Shown: positions 9,537 through 18,213 of the stretch, piece by piece
How positions within the stretch are numbered: position 1 is the first letter of the stretch
Layout: every line of letters starts with the position of its first letter
The notes under the pieces: model-generated
Told to the model about the DNA's origin: nothing
What the model saw: the letters and a program-made list of their open reading frames with translations, nothing else
Databases searched by the model: none
Position numbers and translations under genes: made by a program
Source: Bdellovibrionales bacterium
GTDB taxonomy: Bacteria > Bdellovibrionota > Bdellovibrionia > Bdellovibrionales > Bdellovibrionaceae
Assembly (NCBI GenBank): GCA_016713585.1
Contig: JADJOV010000025.1
Coordinates: 169,949 to 233,948 of the forward strand
DNA: 64,000 bases
Reading direction: 5' to 3'

Positions 9537-10654
9537 TAAATCTCCTTGGCAATAGTCAGAGTAACAGATTGATTTTTAATGGATAGATCTTTGTAGCTGG
9601 AATCGGTCTTGCTGTCTTTGTAGCTGAACTCAATAGCAAATGCTCTCAGGGATTTTAGGGCTCTGAATGAGGTGGATGTGACCCGATCATTGCGGAAAAC
9701 ATTCGGATCTTGCGTCGCGGCGCTGCTTCCTCGAAAATAATCAAATTTGCGGTCTTCTTGGCTGACTTCGATGAAGGGTTTCAGTGAAAGGAAGTCCGAA
9801 AATTGAACGGAAGCCAGGCCTCCTGATGTTGTTGCATCCAGAGCTGATTGTCTGAGATCAGATTCCTTTTGCTGAAAAGCTAACAGGCGCAAGATGAGCG
9901 AATCAAATTCAGTTTGGACTTCCATTTCGAGGCGGTCATTTCTGAGACGTTCTGTGGGTAGGCTCAAATCGGATCGGCCATCGCTAAATCGGGATGGACG
10001 AAATTTGAAATCTTTGTGGCTCTGCGAAAGTGAAACTTGAATTCTGGATAACGTAGACAATTCGAATTCGTTCGTCACCTTGAGGGATTTCGCCTGATGT
10101 GTCGAATTGGAGGTCGTTGCAAATTCATCTTTCTCATCTTGTTCAAATTGATAATCTTCGTATCCCAGAGTCAGGCGTGGGGTCCAGGTCAGTTTGGTAC
10201 CAACCACCGGCCATGCCAAAGAGAGCTCCGAGGCATAGGCACTCGGAGACCAGTTACGTCCCTCGCTGCTTCCGTGAATATCTAAAGCTCGTCCGGAGAC
10301 CTTTTGTCCTTGGACCAAAGAATGAAAAAGCAGACCTTGGTCAAAAACGGGTTTTGCAAATCCCACCAATACACCCAGTCTAGCTTGTTCAGCATTTGAT
10401 TTGACCGTCTGATTGCCATAGGTTTTCGCGGAGAGGCCTACTTTGTAATACAGGACTGAATTTGCATATTGGGGTTCAGACTCAGCCAGAACTTCCGTCT
10501 CGAGTTGGGTGCTTTTAATCGCAATCTCCGAAGTCAGCAGCAGGGGGTTGCTCACCTCGGAAAGGCCAATCTTGGCCTTGAATACAGCCTGACCTGGCAG
10601 TGCCCACAGATTCAACAATGTAAGACTTGAAAAGATGAAGGTGCGCCTTTTCAT
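9536..10654 (-). CDS. Putative outer-membrane beta-barrel protein
   Basis: 372 residues with a clear Sec signal peptide ending ALPGQA. The mature part alternates polar and hydrophobic residues in many 9-12-residue strands separated by charged turns, rich in Ser, Thr and aromatic residues. It ends LSIKNQSVTLTIAKEI, without the usual C-terminal Phe. No family was recognised. It overlaps the upstream DUF547 lipoprotein by 4 bp and touches the downstream DUF547 gene by one base, so the three exported proteins are probably made together. They could form an envelope complex for movement of arsenic-containing product or for lipid modification; this is inferred from gene order only. Confidence 0.6.
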   Translation of the reverse strand: MKRRTFIFSSLTLLNLWALPGQAVFKAKIGLSEVSNPLLLTSEIAIKSTQLETEVLAESEPQYANSVLYYKVGLSAKTYGNQTVKSNAEQARLGVLVGFAKPVFDQGLLFHSLVQGQKVSGRALDIHGSSEGRNWSPSAYASELSLAWPVVGTKLTWTPRLTLGYEDYQFEQDEKDEFATTSNSTHQAKSLKVTNEFELSTLSRIQVSLSQSHKDFKFRPSRFSDGRSDLSLPTERLRNDRLEMEVQTEFDSLILRLLAFQQKESDLRQSALDATTSGGLASVQFSDFLSLKPFIEVSQEDRKFDYFRGSSAATQDPNVFRNDRVTSTSFRALKSLRAFAIEFSYKDSKTDSSYKDLSIKNQSVTLTIAKEI

Positions 10655-11607
10655 TGTGTGAACTCCTCGTTCAGCTCCCAGCTGTAGTCTTCAAATTCGA
10701 AAGCCCAAACATTTTCACCGTCTGATCGCTTCAGATTCAGATGACCCGCGACCAGGCGAGTCCTATCAGAAAGATATTCATTCAAAAAATCAAAAAGATT
10801 ACCAAAATCAGATTCATACCATTTAAAAATCTGGGATGTGAAAACCACTGGTGCGTCTGGATCCAAGTCGTCAAAAATCGAAAATTCCCCTGAGTTAACA
10901 TAAGCGCAAGTTCGTTCATTCAGTTGAGAATCCAGCGCTAGACCCACATAGGCAGTATCCAGAAGAGGCGGGCAGCCGAGGGACGCGCAGTTGATGGCGA
11001 AATGGAATCGAGGGTCTTTCGCTTTTCGAATTTCTGCTTCAATTTCATTCAGGCTCAAGTTCCCACGAGACGTTGCAATATCTTTCACGTTCCAAATATC
11101 GCTACCCAGGCCTTGAATGTTCTGAATGCTTTTGATTTCGGGAAAGCGCGAGCTTTCATCCCCCAGGAGCCTAGAATAGTTCGAGGTTATCAGTTGAAGG
11201 GTTGCCAGATTATAAAGATTAATCCAAATGGCTTTCTGTTGGGATTCAAATGGAACCGAAGGACTGAGTTGTGAAGAAAAGCCCTTCACCAAATCGGCCA
11301 GCTCTTGCAAGTCGTCGGACGATGAAGTCAATGCAGAATATCGAACTAAACCCCTGTCTGTGACGAATTGACGAAGAAACACTGTCGTCCGTCTTTCGAG
11401 CGGCGTCTGAAGTGCTTCCGTTGCCGCAGAGGGGATTCGCGAAAATCCGATCGGGTAGCTGCTGCAGACATTTTTTTCCTGAAGCTTCATTCGATTTTCG
11501 AAATCGGGAGAGTATCGAACTTGGCCACTTTCATTACAGGCGACCAATGTTGTGACCATCAATGAAGACAAAAGATAGATAAAATGTTCGCTTCGCAAAG
11601 TTGTCAT
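10651..11607 (-). CDS. DUF547 lipoprotein, first gene of the arsenic operon
   Basis: 319 residues when started at 11607, where an AAAAGGGG sequence precedes an ATG that begins a lipoprotein signal with lipobox LVAC. A longer in-frame start at 11727 would place coding sequence over the palindromic operator and is rejected. It has the DUF547 hallmarks WINLYNLATLQLI, WNVKDIATSRG, LNEIEAEIRK, FHFAINCASLGCPPL and a terminal YSWELNEEF. It is intact, unlike the DUF547 gene two positions downstream. The lipobox predicts anchoring to an envelope membrane. Confidence 0.85.
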   Translation of the reverse strand: MTTLRSEHFIYLLSSLMVTTLVACNESGQVRYSPDFENRMKLQEKNVCSSYPIGFSRIPSAATEALQTPLERRTTVFLRQFVTDRGLVRYSALTSSSDDLQELADLVKGFSSQLSPSVPFESQQKAIWINLYNLATLQLITSNYSRLLGDESSRFPEIKSIQNIQGLGSDIWNVKDIATSRGNLSLNEIEAEIRKAKDPRFHFAINCASLGCPPLLDTAYVGLALDSQLNERTCAYVNSGEFSIFDDLDPDAPVVFTSQIFKWYESDFGNLFDFLNEYLSDRTRLVAGHLNLKRSDGENVWAFEFEDYSWELNEEFTQ

Positions 11608-11676
11608 GAATGCCCCTTTTCTTCTCAGCAACCTAGCAGAAGATCCAATCTTGCGGAACTTCAATAAAACAACCAG

Positions 11677-11701
11677 AGGTGATAACCTTATGTTATCACC
11701 T
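11677..11701. promoter_or_regulatory. Perfect palindrome, probable LysR operator
   Basis: AGGTGATAAC-CTTAT-GTTATCACCT: 10-bp perfect inverted repeat with a 5-bp spacer. It contains the T-N11-A core typical of LysR-type binding sites. It lies in the 168-bp gap between divergent lysR (11776) and the DUF547-led arsenic operon (11607), about where a regulator would control both promoters. Confidence 0.75.
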
Positions 11702-11712
11702 ATCAAATCCTG

Positions 11713-11743
11713 TTGACTCAAATCCAATAAAAGAGGATATACA
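11713..11743 (+). promoter_or_regulatory. Candidate sigma-70-like promoter for lysR
   Basis: TTGACT at 11713-11718 is followed by an AT-rich GATATACA stretch (best -10 alignment 11736-11743, spacing 17-19 bp). It lies just downstream of the palindrome and about 33 bp before the lysR start. Motif match only. Confidence 0.4.
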
Positions 11744-11775
11744 CCTAGAGCAAGTTACTCTTGAAGGAGCGCCGA

Positions 11776-12732
11776 ATGATGATCAAACAACGACTGCTCA
11801 ACCATCTTGAAAAAGTGATTGCGTTCAAGACGATTGCAGACTGCAAGGCGCTTCATCAGGCAGCCATCAAACTTCGAGTTTCACAGCCCAGCCTTTCCGC
11901 GAGCGTCAAGACACTTGAATCTCAACTGGGGAAACAGTTACTCATCCGCAGCCACAAAGGTGTTTCCGTCACCGCTCACGGACAGGTCCTTTTAGATTAT
12001 GCGGCATCCATCTTGGGAGAGATCGATCAATTCGAGAAGGCCTGGGATCGGCTCAATCATGAGGTTACCGGTGAATTGAAGGTGGGAATCTTTGACAGTA
12101 TTGCAGTCTATTTCTGGCCGCATTTCTATCGGCATTTTTCGAGGAAATACCCTGGTCTGACTTTGAATTTGGTGATGGGTCGAAGCGACGAGCTTTCCAA
12201 ACAACTAAGATCGCAAGACATTGATGTATCTATTTCTGTAAATTCTCCAAATGCCAAGGACGTTCGGAACCTTTTGCTCTATGAAGACTCCTTCTCGTTT
12301 TATATGTCTAAGGGTCTTGCTGATGAGCTGGACCTTGAAAGCAGCGCGGGCGAAGCGCAGCTGAAGCGAGAAAGTATTAAAAAACTCGAACTCATTTTGT
12401 TTCCTGACTCAGCTTCTCAAAGTCAAAAGTCAAAATCGAGACAGTCAGGGGCTCATAATCTTGAATTCGCAAGAACCATCGAGGTGGGTTCATTTGAAGC
12501 TGCCCGAGAGCTATGCCGATCCGGATTGGGTGTAGCTATGCTCCCAAACAGAGTGGCCGCATATAGTTCCACTAAATTGCTTCTCTGTCACTTCTCACAG
12601 GCCTCAGAGCCTCGGTTTTTATCCCACGGAATCTATGCCTCCGTTCTGGATAGGAATTCCAGTCAACTGGCCCATGCTCGTTTGCTTCAAGAGTTGGAAA
12701 TCTTCTCCTCTCAGGGAATAACGATCAGATAA
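11776..12732 (+). CDS. LysR-family transcriptional regulator
   Basis: About 318 residues. N-terminal winged HTH shows FKTIADCKALHQAAIKL..SQPSLSASVKTLE.QLGKQLLIR, followed by a periplasmic-binding-protein-like effector domain (ELKVGIFDSIAVYFWP; GVAMLPNRV). Start chosen at ATG 11776, seven bases after AAGGAG; a TTG at 11761 in the same frame is upstream of that site. It is transcribed divergently from the nine-gene arsenic operon across a perfect palindrome, the standard arrangement for a LysR regulator of its neighbour. The effector is unknown; arsenic is usually sensed by ArsR proteins, so a pathway intermediate or phosphate-related ligand is possible. Confidence 0.9.
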   Translation: MMIKQRLLNHLEKVIAFKTIADCKALHQAAIKLRVSQPSLSASVKTLESQLGKQLLIRSHKGVSVTAHGQVLLDYAASILGEIDQFEKAWDRLNHEVTGELKVGIFDSIAVYFWPHFYRHFSRKYPGLTLNLVMGRSDELSKQLRSQDIDVSISVNSPNAKDVRNLLLYEDSFSFYMSKGLADELDLESSAGEAQLKRESIKKLELILFPDSASQSQKSKSRQSGAHNLEFARTIEVGSFEAARELCRSGLGVAMLPNRVAAYSSTKLLLCHFSQASEPRFLSHGIYASVLDRNSSQLAHARLLQELEIFSSQGITIR

Positions 12733-12801
12733 TCTTATCTCCTGTCGCAAAATTTTTCAATTACCTCAGTCTCGATTTTTGGGTCTAGTCTGTTTTCAGC
12801 A

Positions 12802-13593
12802 ATGAAGATCACGATTTTAATTCCTATTTTAAATGAAGAAGTTCAGATCCGAAAGCGGGCTGAGGTTTTTCATCAAATGCAAAATCACCCGTCAGTGCAT
12901 CAGCTGCTTTTTTCCGATTCAGGTTCGACCGACTCAGGCATCGAATACTTGAGATTTGCGGGCTTCGAATGCCAGCAAAAATCTTTTCGAGGGTCGGCTT
13001 CAATTGGTCAGGCTATTTTTCAATGTATTGATCGAATCCAAACAGAAAAGGTTTTGATTTTGCCGGTGGATGTTCAGCTTGATGGTATCCATCTGGATCT
13101 TCTAGAGAAAGCGTTGATGAATGACCCCGGTCCCGTCTACGTGTTTCAAAAACAGTATGACACTCAGAACCCTGCTCTGAAACTCGGACAATGGCTTTTG
13201 AGATTTGTCAGAGAGGGGCTGCTGAAGAATTTTGTTTGGACAAATGCTTTTTGTATTTGCAAAGAAGACATGAACCTAGTCCCAAGGATCGGTTTTCTAG
13301 AAGATGTATTGCTCAATGATCAGCTCAAAAAGACAAGAACGATTTTTCGCCTGGGTGCAACAGTGACCGTTTCCGCTCGGAAATATGTCAATGACGGTCC
13401 ATGGTTCAGACTTTTTATTAACTTGCTTATTTTAGGCTTGTTTCGAACAAGCCTCTTTAAACCAATGACGCTGAAAAAGTTATATCGACTTTCGAAGCAA
13501 CCAACCAAAGAAGGAGATTTTCATGAAAAAGATACAGTTAGGTGGGCTTGTGATAGCGCTCTTAATGTGCCTACAAGCTTTCGGATCGGGTGA
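12802..13593 (+). CDS. Second TIGR04283-like GT2 transferase
   Basis: 263 residues as read. It begins ITILIPILNEE, then SDSGSTDSG and LPVDVQLDG, the nucleotide-sugar and metal motifs of GT2 enzymes. The C-terminal half has IGFLEDVLLNDQL and VTVSARKYVNDGPW..LFINLLILGL, as in TIGR04283 proteins of arsenosugar clusters. It keeps the motifs that the homologue at 2569 has lost. The reading frame overlaps the YHS gene by 71 bp; homologues end soon after the LYR motif, so the last ~25 residues are probably an artefact of a lost stop or a one-base indel near 13500. No clear ribosome-binding site precedes the ATG. Confidence 0.75.
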   Translation: MKITILIPILNEEVQIRKRAEVFHQMQNHPSVHQLLFSDSGSTDSGIEYLRFAGFECQQKSFRGSASIGQAIFQCIDRIQTEKVLILPVDVQLDGIHLDLLEKALMNDPGPVYVFQKQYDTQNPALKLGQWLLRFVREGLLKNFVWTNAFCICKEDMNLVPRIGFLEDVLLNDQLKKTRTIFRLGATVTVSARKYVNDGPWFRLFINLLILGLFRTSLFKPMTLKKLYRLSKQPTKEGDFHEKDTVRWACDSALNVPTSFRIG

Positions 13594-14014
13594 CCAACCG
13601 CCGCCGGTTCGCGATACCAAAGAATACAACCTAGGTGCTAACGCGCTTGCGATAAGTGGCTATGATCCTGTCAGCTATTTCGCAGATGGTGGAGGAGTCG
13701 CCACACAAGGCAAAGAGGAGTTTACCCTTGAGTATAAAAAAGTTGCTTATCGGTTTACCTCCCAAGAGAATCTTGAAAAGTTTGTGAGCAAGCCAAAGAA
13801 ATATGAGCCGACCTATGGAAACTGGTGCGCTTATGCAATGGCGTTTAACCAAAAAGTAGATATAGATCCGAAATTGTTCACGATCAGCGGCGACCGTTTA
13901 CATTTGTTCGTCAGTGAATCTGCAAAGCTTGAGTTTGATGGAAACATTCCTGCTTTCGAAAGACGAGCCGACGCCAATTGGAAGAAGATTTCTGGGGAAA
14001 GTCCTAGAAAGTAG
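13523..14014 (+). CDS. Exported YHS-domain protein
   Basis: 163 residues with signal peptide (IALLMCLQAFGSG) and one YHS domain: GYDPVSYFADGG, YRFTSQENLEKFVSKPKKYEPTYG, WCAYAMA. YHS modules are short metal-associated domains found in heavy-metal contexts. AAGGAG lies 7 nt before the ATG. It sits between a transferase and a nitroreductase in the lysR-side unit. A metal or metalloid-binding role in the envelope is a guess from the domain. Confidence 0.85.
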   Translation: MKKIQLGGLVIALLMCLQAFGSGDQPPPVRDTKEYNLGANALAISGYDPVSYFADGGGVATQGKEEFTLEYKKVAYRFTSQENLEKFVSKPKKYEPTYGNWCAYAMAFNQKVDIDPKLFTISGDRLHLFVSESAKLEFDGNIPAFERRADANWKKISGESPRK

Positions 14015-14021
14015 GGGATGA

Positions 14022-14717
14022 ATGGACATTTTAGATAATGTCGCAGAATTTCAAGAGGACGAGATCTCTGCTTTACAGAGATCTCGTCACATTCTGGATA
14101 GAACTCTGTGGCGCAGAAGCATAAGACAATTTGATCCGCAAAGGAAGGTAGACACTCATGTGATCGAAAACGCGATCAGAGTGGCGATGAAATCTCCGAG
14201 TGGAGCTAATCAGGAGCCGTGGCTGTTTGGGGTCATCGATTGTCCCGATTTAAAAATAAAAATTCGCAGAGCTGCTGAAGTCGTTGAAACGAATTTTTAT
14301 GACAATCTTGCTCCAATCGAAATGTTGGATGCCTTAAAGTTACTCAATACAAACAGTGACAAAGCACATCTGGAAGATGCCTCCCATTTAGTTGTGATCT
14401 TCTCGGAGATATACTCGCTCAACCACTCGAATGAAAAACAGAAAAATTATTACTCGAAAGAGTCAGTTTGTATTGCCACGGGAATGTTGATCAGCGCCTT
14501 GACCTACTCCGGAATATGGACCTTAACCCATACCCCGCAGCCGGCTGGCTTTTTGAATCAGATTTTGAATGTTGAACCTCGCTTGAAGCCGGTTTTGATC
14601 TTAGCTTGCGGATATCCGGCTCAAGACTTGAAACTTCCGAATCTCAATAAAAAAGAATTTAACGATGTTTGTTTTTTCAATATCCACAAGAAGACTGAAA
14701 GAATCCAGCAGACCTGA
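14022..14717 (+). CDS. Nitroreductase-family flavoprotein (BluB/IYD-like)
   Basis: 231 residues; FMN-dependent oxidoreductase fold. WRRSIRQFDP, AMKSPSGANQEPWLFGV and the final LACGYPAQDLKLPN are typical. The SGANxQPW and FYDNLAP regions resemble the BluB/iodotyrosine-deiodinase branch rather than NfsA/B. Starts 7 bp after the YHS gene. It could act on a ribose or adenine part of the arsenic-bearing intermediate, or be unrelated; no substrate evidence is present. Its 3' end overlaps the convergent membrane-transferase remnant by 97 bp. Confidence 0.85.
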   Translation: MDILDNVAEFQEDEISALQRSRHILDRTLWRRSIRQFDPQRKVDTHVIENAIRVAMKSPSGANQEPWLFGVIDCPDLKIKIRRAAEVVETNFYDNLAPIEMLDALKLLNTNSDKAHLEDASHLVVIFSEIYSLNHSNEKQKNYYSKESVCIATGMLISALTYSGIWTLTHTPQPAGFLNQILNVEPRLKPVLILACGYPAQDLKLPNLNKKEFNDVCFFNIHKKTERIQQT

Positions 14718-15900
14718 ATCCATTTCAACTGTTGGTAAACCTCACTTTCCACAAAGAAACTGTAGCCAAGATAGAGCGGAAGACCCAGGCTATAAAGCCG
14801 GAGATCAGGTCTAAAGCATAAAAAGGGAATGACCCAACAGAAGTACCAAGGGTTGAGCACTGGCGAAAAAAAGAACAGTGCCGAGAGAATATAAATTTTT
14901 CTTTGGATTCGGTACGGATTTTTCCAAACAAGCCATGCAGTGACCACCAAAAAACCGATCCAAGTTGTTATTCGGGCCAATTTTTGATCTGAGATGATAT
15001 GGGTGAGCAAGTTAAAGAAGCTGTCGTTAAAGGTCCAGTACTTTGTAAACTGAGACAGCCCTTGGCCGACGGCGAGCAAGCTGGTGTCCAGCCAAATGAC
15101 TATGGAAAAGCAAACGACTGGTGCAAGGATTCGCAAAGCCCATTTTCGATTTTTATGAGCTAAATCGGATCCTAAGAAAATGACTGGAAATACTTTTACA
15201 AGTGAGGCGAGGGAGAGGAAAACAGAGCTTTACCAGCTTCGAATCCAGATGACCGAAAGGAAAAGAGCTGCAACAATAAGAAATCAATGTGAATGGAGTT
15301 ATAGAATTCCTTCAAAATAAAAGGGGAAATCCAGTAGAGAAGATATCCTCTACCCAGTTTATTTTTGAACCAAAGCAAGGATAAGATCATTAAGTCGAGA
15401 ATGAAGTACAGAAGTTGGAAAGCGAACGTATCGGCTGGGGAGGCCCAGTTTAGAAGACGGAAAGCTGATTGGGCCAAAGTGGGATAAACGGTGGGAACTT
15501 CAGGGTAGTTGATGAGATGTCGATAGCTCGTGTCGATCAAATCAAGATCAGGTGAGTTGGGAGGATATATATAGGGGCTCAAGCTATGGTTTTGGACGTG
15601 TCCGTCCCAAAAATAACGGTAGTGATCGTCCTCCAGCCAGGGTTCGGTTCCGAAGATTAACAAGCGAGACAGAATCCCAATAGAGATAAGGAACCAAAAG
15701 TGGGTGGTCGTCTTTTGACTGCGCATTAATAAAAGCTGAAGAATAAACTGAATCAAGATGAGGGAGAACATAGCCACCCAAGAATGATGTCCTGACCAGC
15801 TCAAGTGATAGGCCCCATTGAGAGCTAAAAAGACGGCCCCGGAAAGATAGAAAACAGGGGCCGACATCAGAGGTGTTAGACGTTTAAAATTTTTGTTCAT
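14621..15900 (-). pseudogene. Polytopic membrane glycosyltransferase (DUF2029/GT-C type), interrupted
   Basis: Two readable parts form one multi-span protein. The N-terminal part (to 15196) has GTEPWLEDDHYRYFWDGHV..SPYIYPPN, the acidic loop of GT-C mannosyltransferase-like proteins. The C-terminal part (from 15136) has NPWYFCWVIPFLCF, another family hallmark. Between them the sequence still encodes VAALFLSVIWIRSW and VFLSLASLVKVFPVIFLGSD, but needs one frame change near 15270 and passes a TAA near 15230. This is therefore either a broken gene or two sequence errors. Start taken at 15900, with GGGAG upstream. GT-C enzymes use lipid-linked sugar donors. Confidence 0.7.
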
Positions 15901-16068
15901 GATCACCGCTCCCATGCGGAGCTGAACTTATCAGGTCACGAATTGAAATCAATCAAAGACTCATCGATGTCTCCCGAGATGATCAGTGCTCCTTTCATTT
16001 ATTTGAAAATGTTCTATCGGACCGTGCCAAGATGTAGTACCAAGAAGCTCACAAGGAGAACTCCCGAA

Positions 16069-16746
16069 ATGGGTAGAAGAGCTTTAGCCATATTCGTAAA
16101 GACGCCGCAAATTTCTTCTTTGAAAACACGACTGGCCGCAAACATTGGAGAGGAGAGGGCTCTTGAGTTTTATCAGCTCGCTTTAGATGCAACCGCCGCC
16201 ATGGCTGAAGAAGCAAAAAGGCAGATGAGAGACGTGGATGTTTTTTGGGCGGTGGCAGAGGATCAAGCGATGAGCTTGCCCCAGTGGAGTCAGTTTCCCA
16301 CAATTTCTCAAGGAGCTGGAGGATTGGGAGAACGACTGAATCATGTCTATCAATCTCTTTTGCAAAAGTATGAATCGGTATCGTTTATGGGAGCCGATTC
16401 TCCTCATCTCAAACCCAATGAATTGATCGCGGCCCTGGAAATGACCCAAAAAAATAGAGAGATGGGATTTGTTTTAGGTCCCACGGATGACGGTGGCTTT
16501 TATTTTTTTGGTGGTGGCCAAGCTTTGTCTTCTCAGATCTGGACCTCTGTCAGATACAGTCAGAATATGACCGCCCAAGAGCTTTCTGTCGGATTGGCGG
16601 CCAGAGGCACGGTTCATTTCTTAAATCAAAATTTCGATATTGATGTTGTTGATGATCTCAAAAAACTGTTGGCATATCAGCCAAACGAGAATTTGGCCCA
16701 ACGTGCGCTGGCTGACTGGGTAGCTGGCCTCGAGATGTTAAAATAA
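16069..16746 (+). CDS. TIGR04282-family arsenosugar biosynthesis glycosyltransferase
   Basis: 225 residues. ALAIFVKTPQ..LKTRLA, GGLGERL, FMGADSPHL and LGPTDDGGFYFFG identify the TIGR04282 nucleotidyl/glycosyl-transferase family, which co-occurs with ArsS and TIGR04283 proteins. An in-frame start at 15943 adds 42 residues with no family match; the ATG at 16069, preceded by AAGGAG, gives the usual N-terminus. With arsM, arsS and two TIGR04283-like genes nearby, it completes the recognised core set for arsenosugar synthesis, although it stands alone after a convergent gene. Confidence 0.9.
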   Translation: MGRRALAIFVKTPQISSLKTRLAANIGEERALEFYQLALDATAAMAEEAKRQMRDVDVFWAVAEDQAMSLPQWSQFPTISQGAGGLGERLNHVYQSLLQKYESVSFMGADSPHLKPNELIAALEMTQKNREMGFVLGPTDDGGFYFFGGGQALSSQIWTSVRYSQNMTAQELSVGLAARGTVHFLNQNFDIDVVDDLKKLLAYQPNENLAQRALADWVAGLEMLK

Positions 16747-16795
16747 AAGCGTTCAGCGCACTGTTGGCAATTCAGACACTAGACACTCGAGGACC

Positions 16796-17350
16796 TCAAC
16801 TTCTGTCTTTCTTAGGGCCTTCGCGGTGATCGATACTCAAGGGGGTAACATCAATGGCCTCAACGTCGCGAATACGATTGTCATGACCACCTTGAGGATG
16901 ATCAAAGTTTTCGAAATTTTCCCACTGACCATTTGAATTCTGATTTCGAGAGTAGAAGGCAAAACCACCAGCACCTGTTCTAACAAATCCTGAGCCGAAT
17001 TTCATGAGACGTTTTAGAAAAGTCACCTTGAAAAAAAACAAAATGAGATGGCTAACTCCTGGGGTCACAAGCAGCAGGCCAATCACCCTAAGAACAAAAG
17101 AGGGGGGCAATAGTAAGACGGCTCCCAACCCCTTCGAAGCCGCACGAAGAATTTGTTGGGTGGGCTCCTTGCCTTGGAATAGGTTTGCCTGAAGAGTCGC
17201 TAGGCCTTGGACACGAAATTGGCTTAAGAGAAAAAGGCCCAATAGAGTTGGCACACCATAGCCAAGTAAGGTGACCAGGAATCCAAAACGATCTGCGAAG
17301 GCTGAAAAAATCAGAATTTCCACGATCGTCCAAATCAAAAAAATTGGCAT
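16796..17350 (-). CDS. fxsA: FxsA-family membrane protein
   Basis: 184 residues. Three to four membrane segments (PIFLIWTIVEILIF, GFLVTLLGYGVPTLLGLFLL, RVIGLLLVTPGVSHLILFFF) and a polar C-terminal tail rich in Asn, Asp and Gly match the FxsA family, named for phage-exclusion suppression in E. coli. Cytoplasmic-membrane protein of unclear biochemical role. No neighbour suggests a function. Confidence 0.85.
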   Translation of the reverse strand: MPIFLIWTIVEILIFSAFADRFGFLVTLLGYGVPTLLGLFLLSQFRVQGLATLQANLFQGKEPTQQILRAASKGLGAVLLLPPSFVLRVIGLLLVTPGVSHLILFFFKVTFLKRLMKFGSGFVRTGAGGFAFYSRNQNSNGQWENFENFDHPQGGHDNRIRDVEAIDVTPLSIDHREGPKKDRS

Positions 17351-17386
17351 TGGATTCTCCTTAAAGACTTCATAAATGTCGAAGCC

Positions 17387-18154
17387 CTAAAATTCAAACT
17401 GAGCAACCACTGGACAGTGATCACTCCCATCAATTTGATCTAAAATTTCGGCGGACCTAAGCGCGGGAACCAGATCCTGTGAGCAACAAATATAATCGAT
17501 CCGCCATCCTCTATTTGAAATTCGGGCAAGTTCCCGATACGACCACCACGAAAATCTCTTCTGTTCAGTTGGATGAAAATGGCGAAAAGTATCCACAAAT
17601 CCCAACTCTAGAAAACTATCAAACCACTGCCGCTCTTCCGGCAAAAAACCACTTTCCTTAGCTAGTCGAATAGGATCATAGACATCCATCGCTTGATGGG
17701 CGACGTTATAGTCCCCGACCACAATTAAAGGCTTTCCTCGTTTAAGCTGAACCCGAAAGTGCTCAGAGATGTCTCGCAAAAATTTTTGCTTAAACAAGTG
17801 TCGCTCGTCGCCAGAACCACCATTAGGAAAATAAATATTATAAAGATCGAATTTGATATGCTCAGTCCAAACAATTCGCCCTTCAGAATCATATTCCGGC
17901 TGACCAATTCCTTTTTTTACACTGCGGGGTTCATTATTAACAAAGGTCGCTACCCCAGAATAACCCTTTCGAACCGCCGACGACCAGTAGGAATACTTTC
18001 GACCCAAGTCCTGTGCCCCAGGCTCAACTTGCTCTCGGTGAGCCTTTGTTTCCTGAAGACATAAAATATCTGGATTCTCTGTTGTGGTAAACTCCAGCAG
18101 GCCCTTCTTTGCACAAGCCCTTATCCCATTGACATTCCAGCTAATAATTTTCAT
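17387..18154 (-). CDS. xth: Exodeoxyribonuclease III
   Basis: 255 residues from the canonical start MKIISWNVNGIRA at 18154; an upstream in-frame ATG at 18214 would add 20 unrelated residues. Catalytic motifs of the AP endonuclease/ExoIII family are all present: NVNGIRA, DILCLQETKA, YFPNGG, VVGDYNVAH, RIDYICCS and GSDHCPV. It repairs abasic sites and 3'-blocked ends. Divergent from the ATP-grasp-like gene with a 59-bp gap. Confidence 0.95.
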   Translation of the reverse strand: MKIISWNVNGIRACAKKGLLEFTTTENPDILCLQETKAHREQVEPGAQDLGRKYSYWSSAVRKGYSGVATFVNNEPRSVKKGIGQPEYDSEGRIVWTEHIKFDLYNIYFPNGGSGDERHLFKQKFLRDISEHFRVQLKRGKPLIVVGDYNVAHQAMDVYDPIRLAKESGFLPEERQWFDSFLELGFVDTFRHFHPTEQKRFSWWSYRELARISNRGWRIDYICCSQDLVPALRSAEILDQIDGSDHCPVVAQFEF

Positions 18155-18213
18155 GATGGCCCAACATAGAGACCCTCTGTCCCTATTCCAAGGTTTAACG
18201 CTCGGAGTCCACA

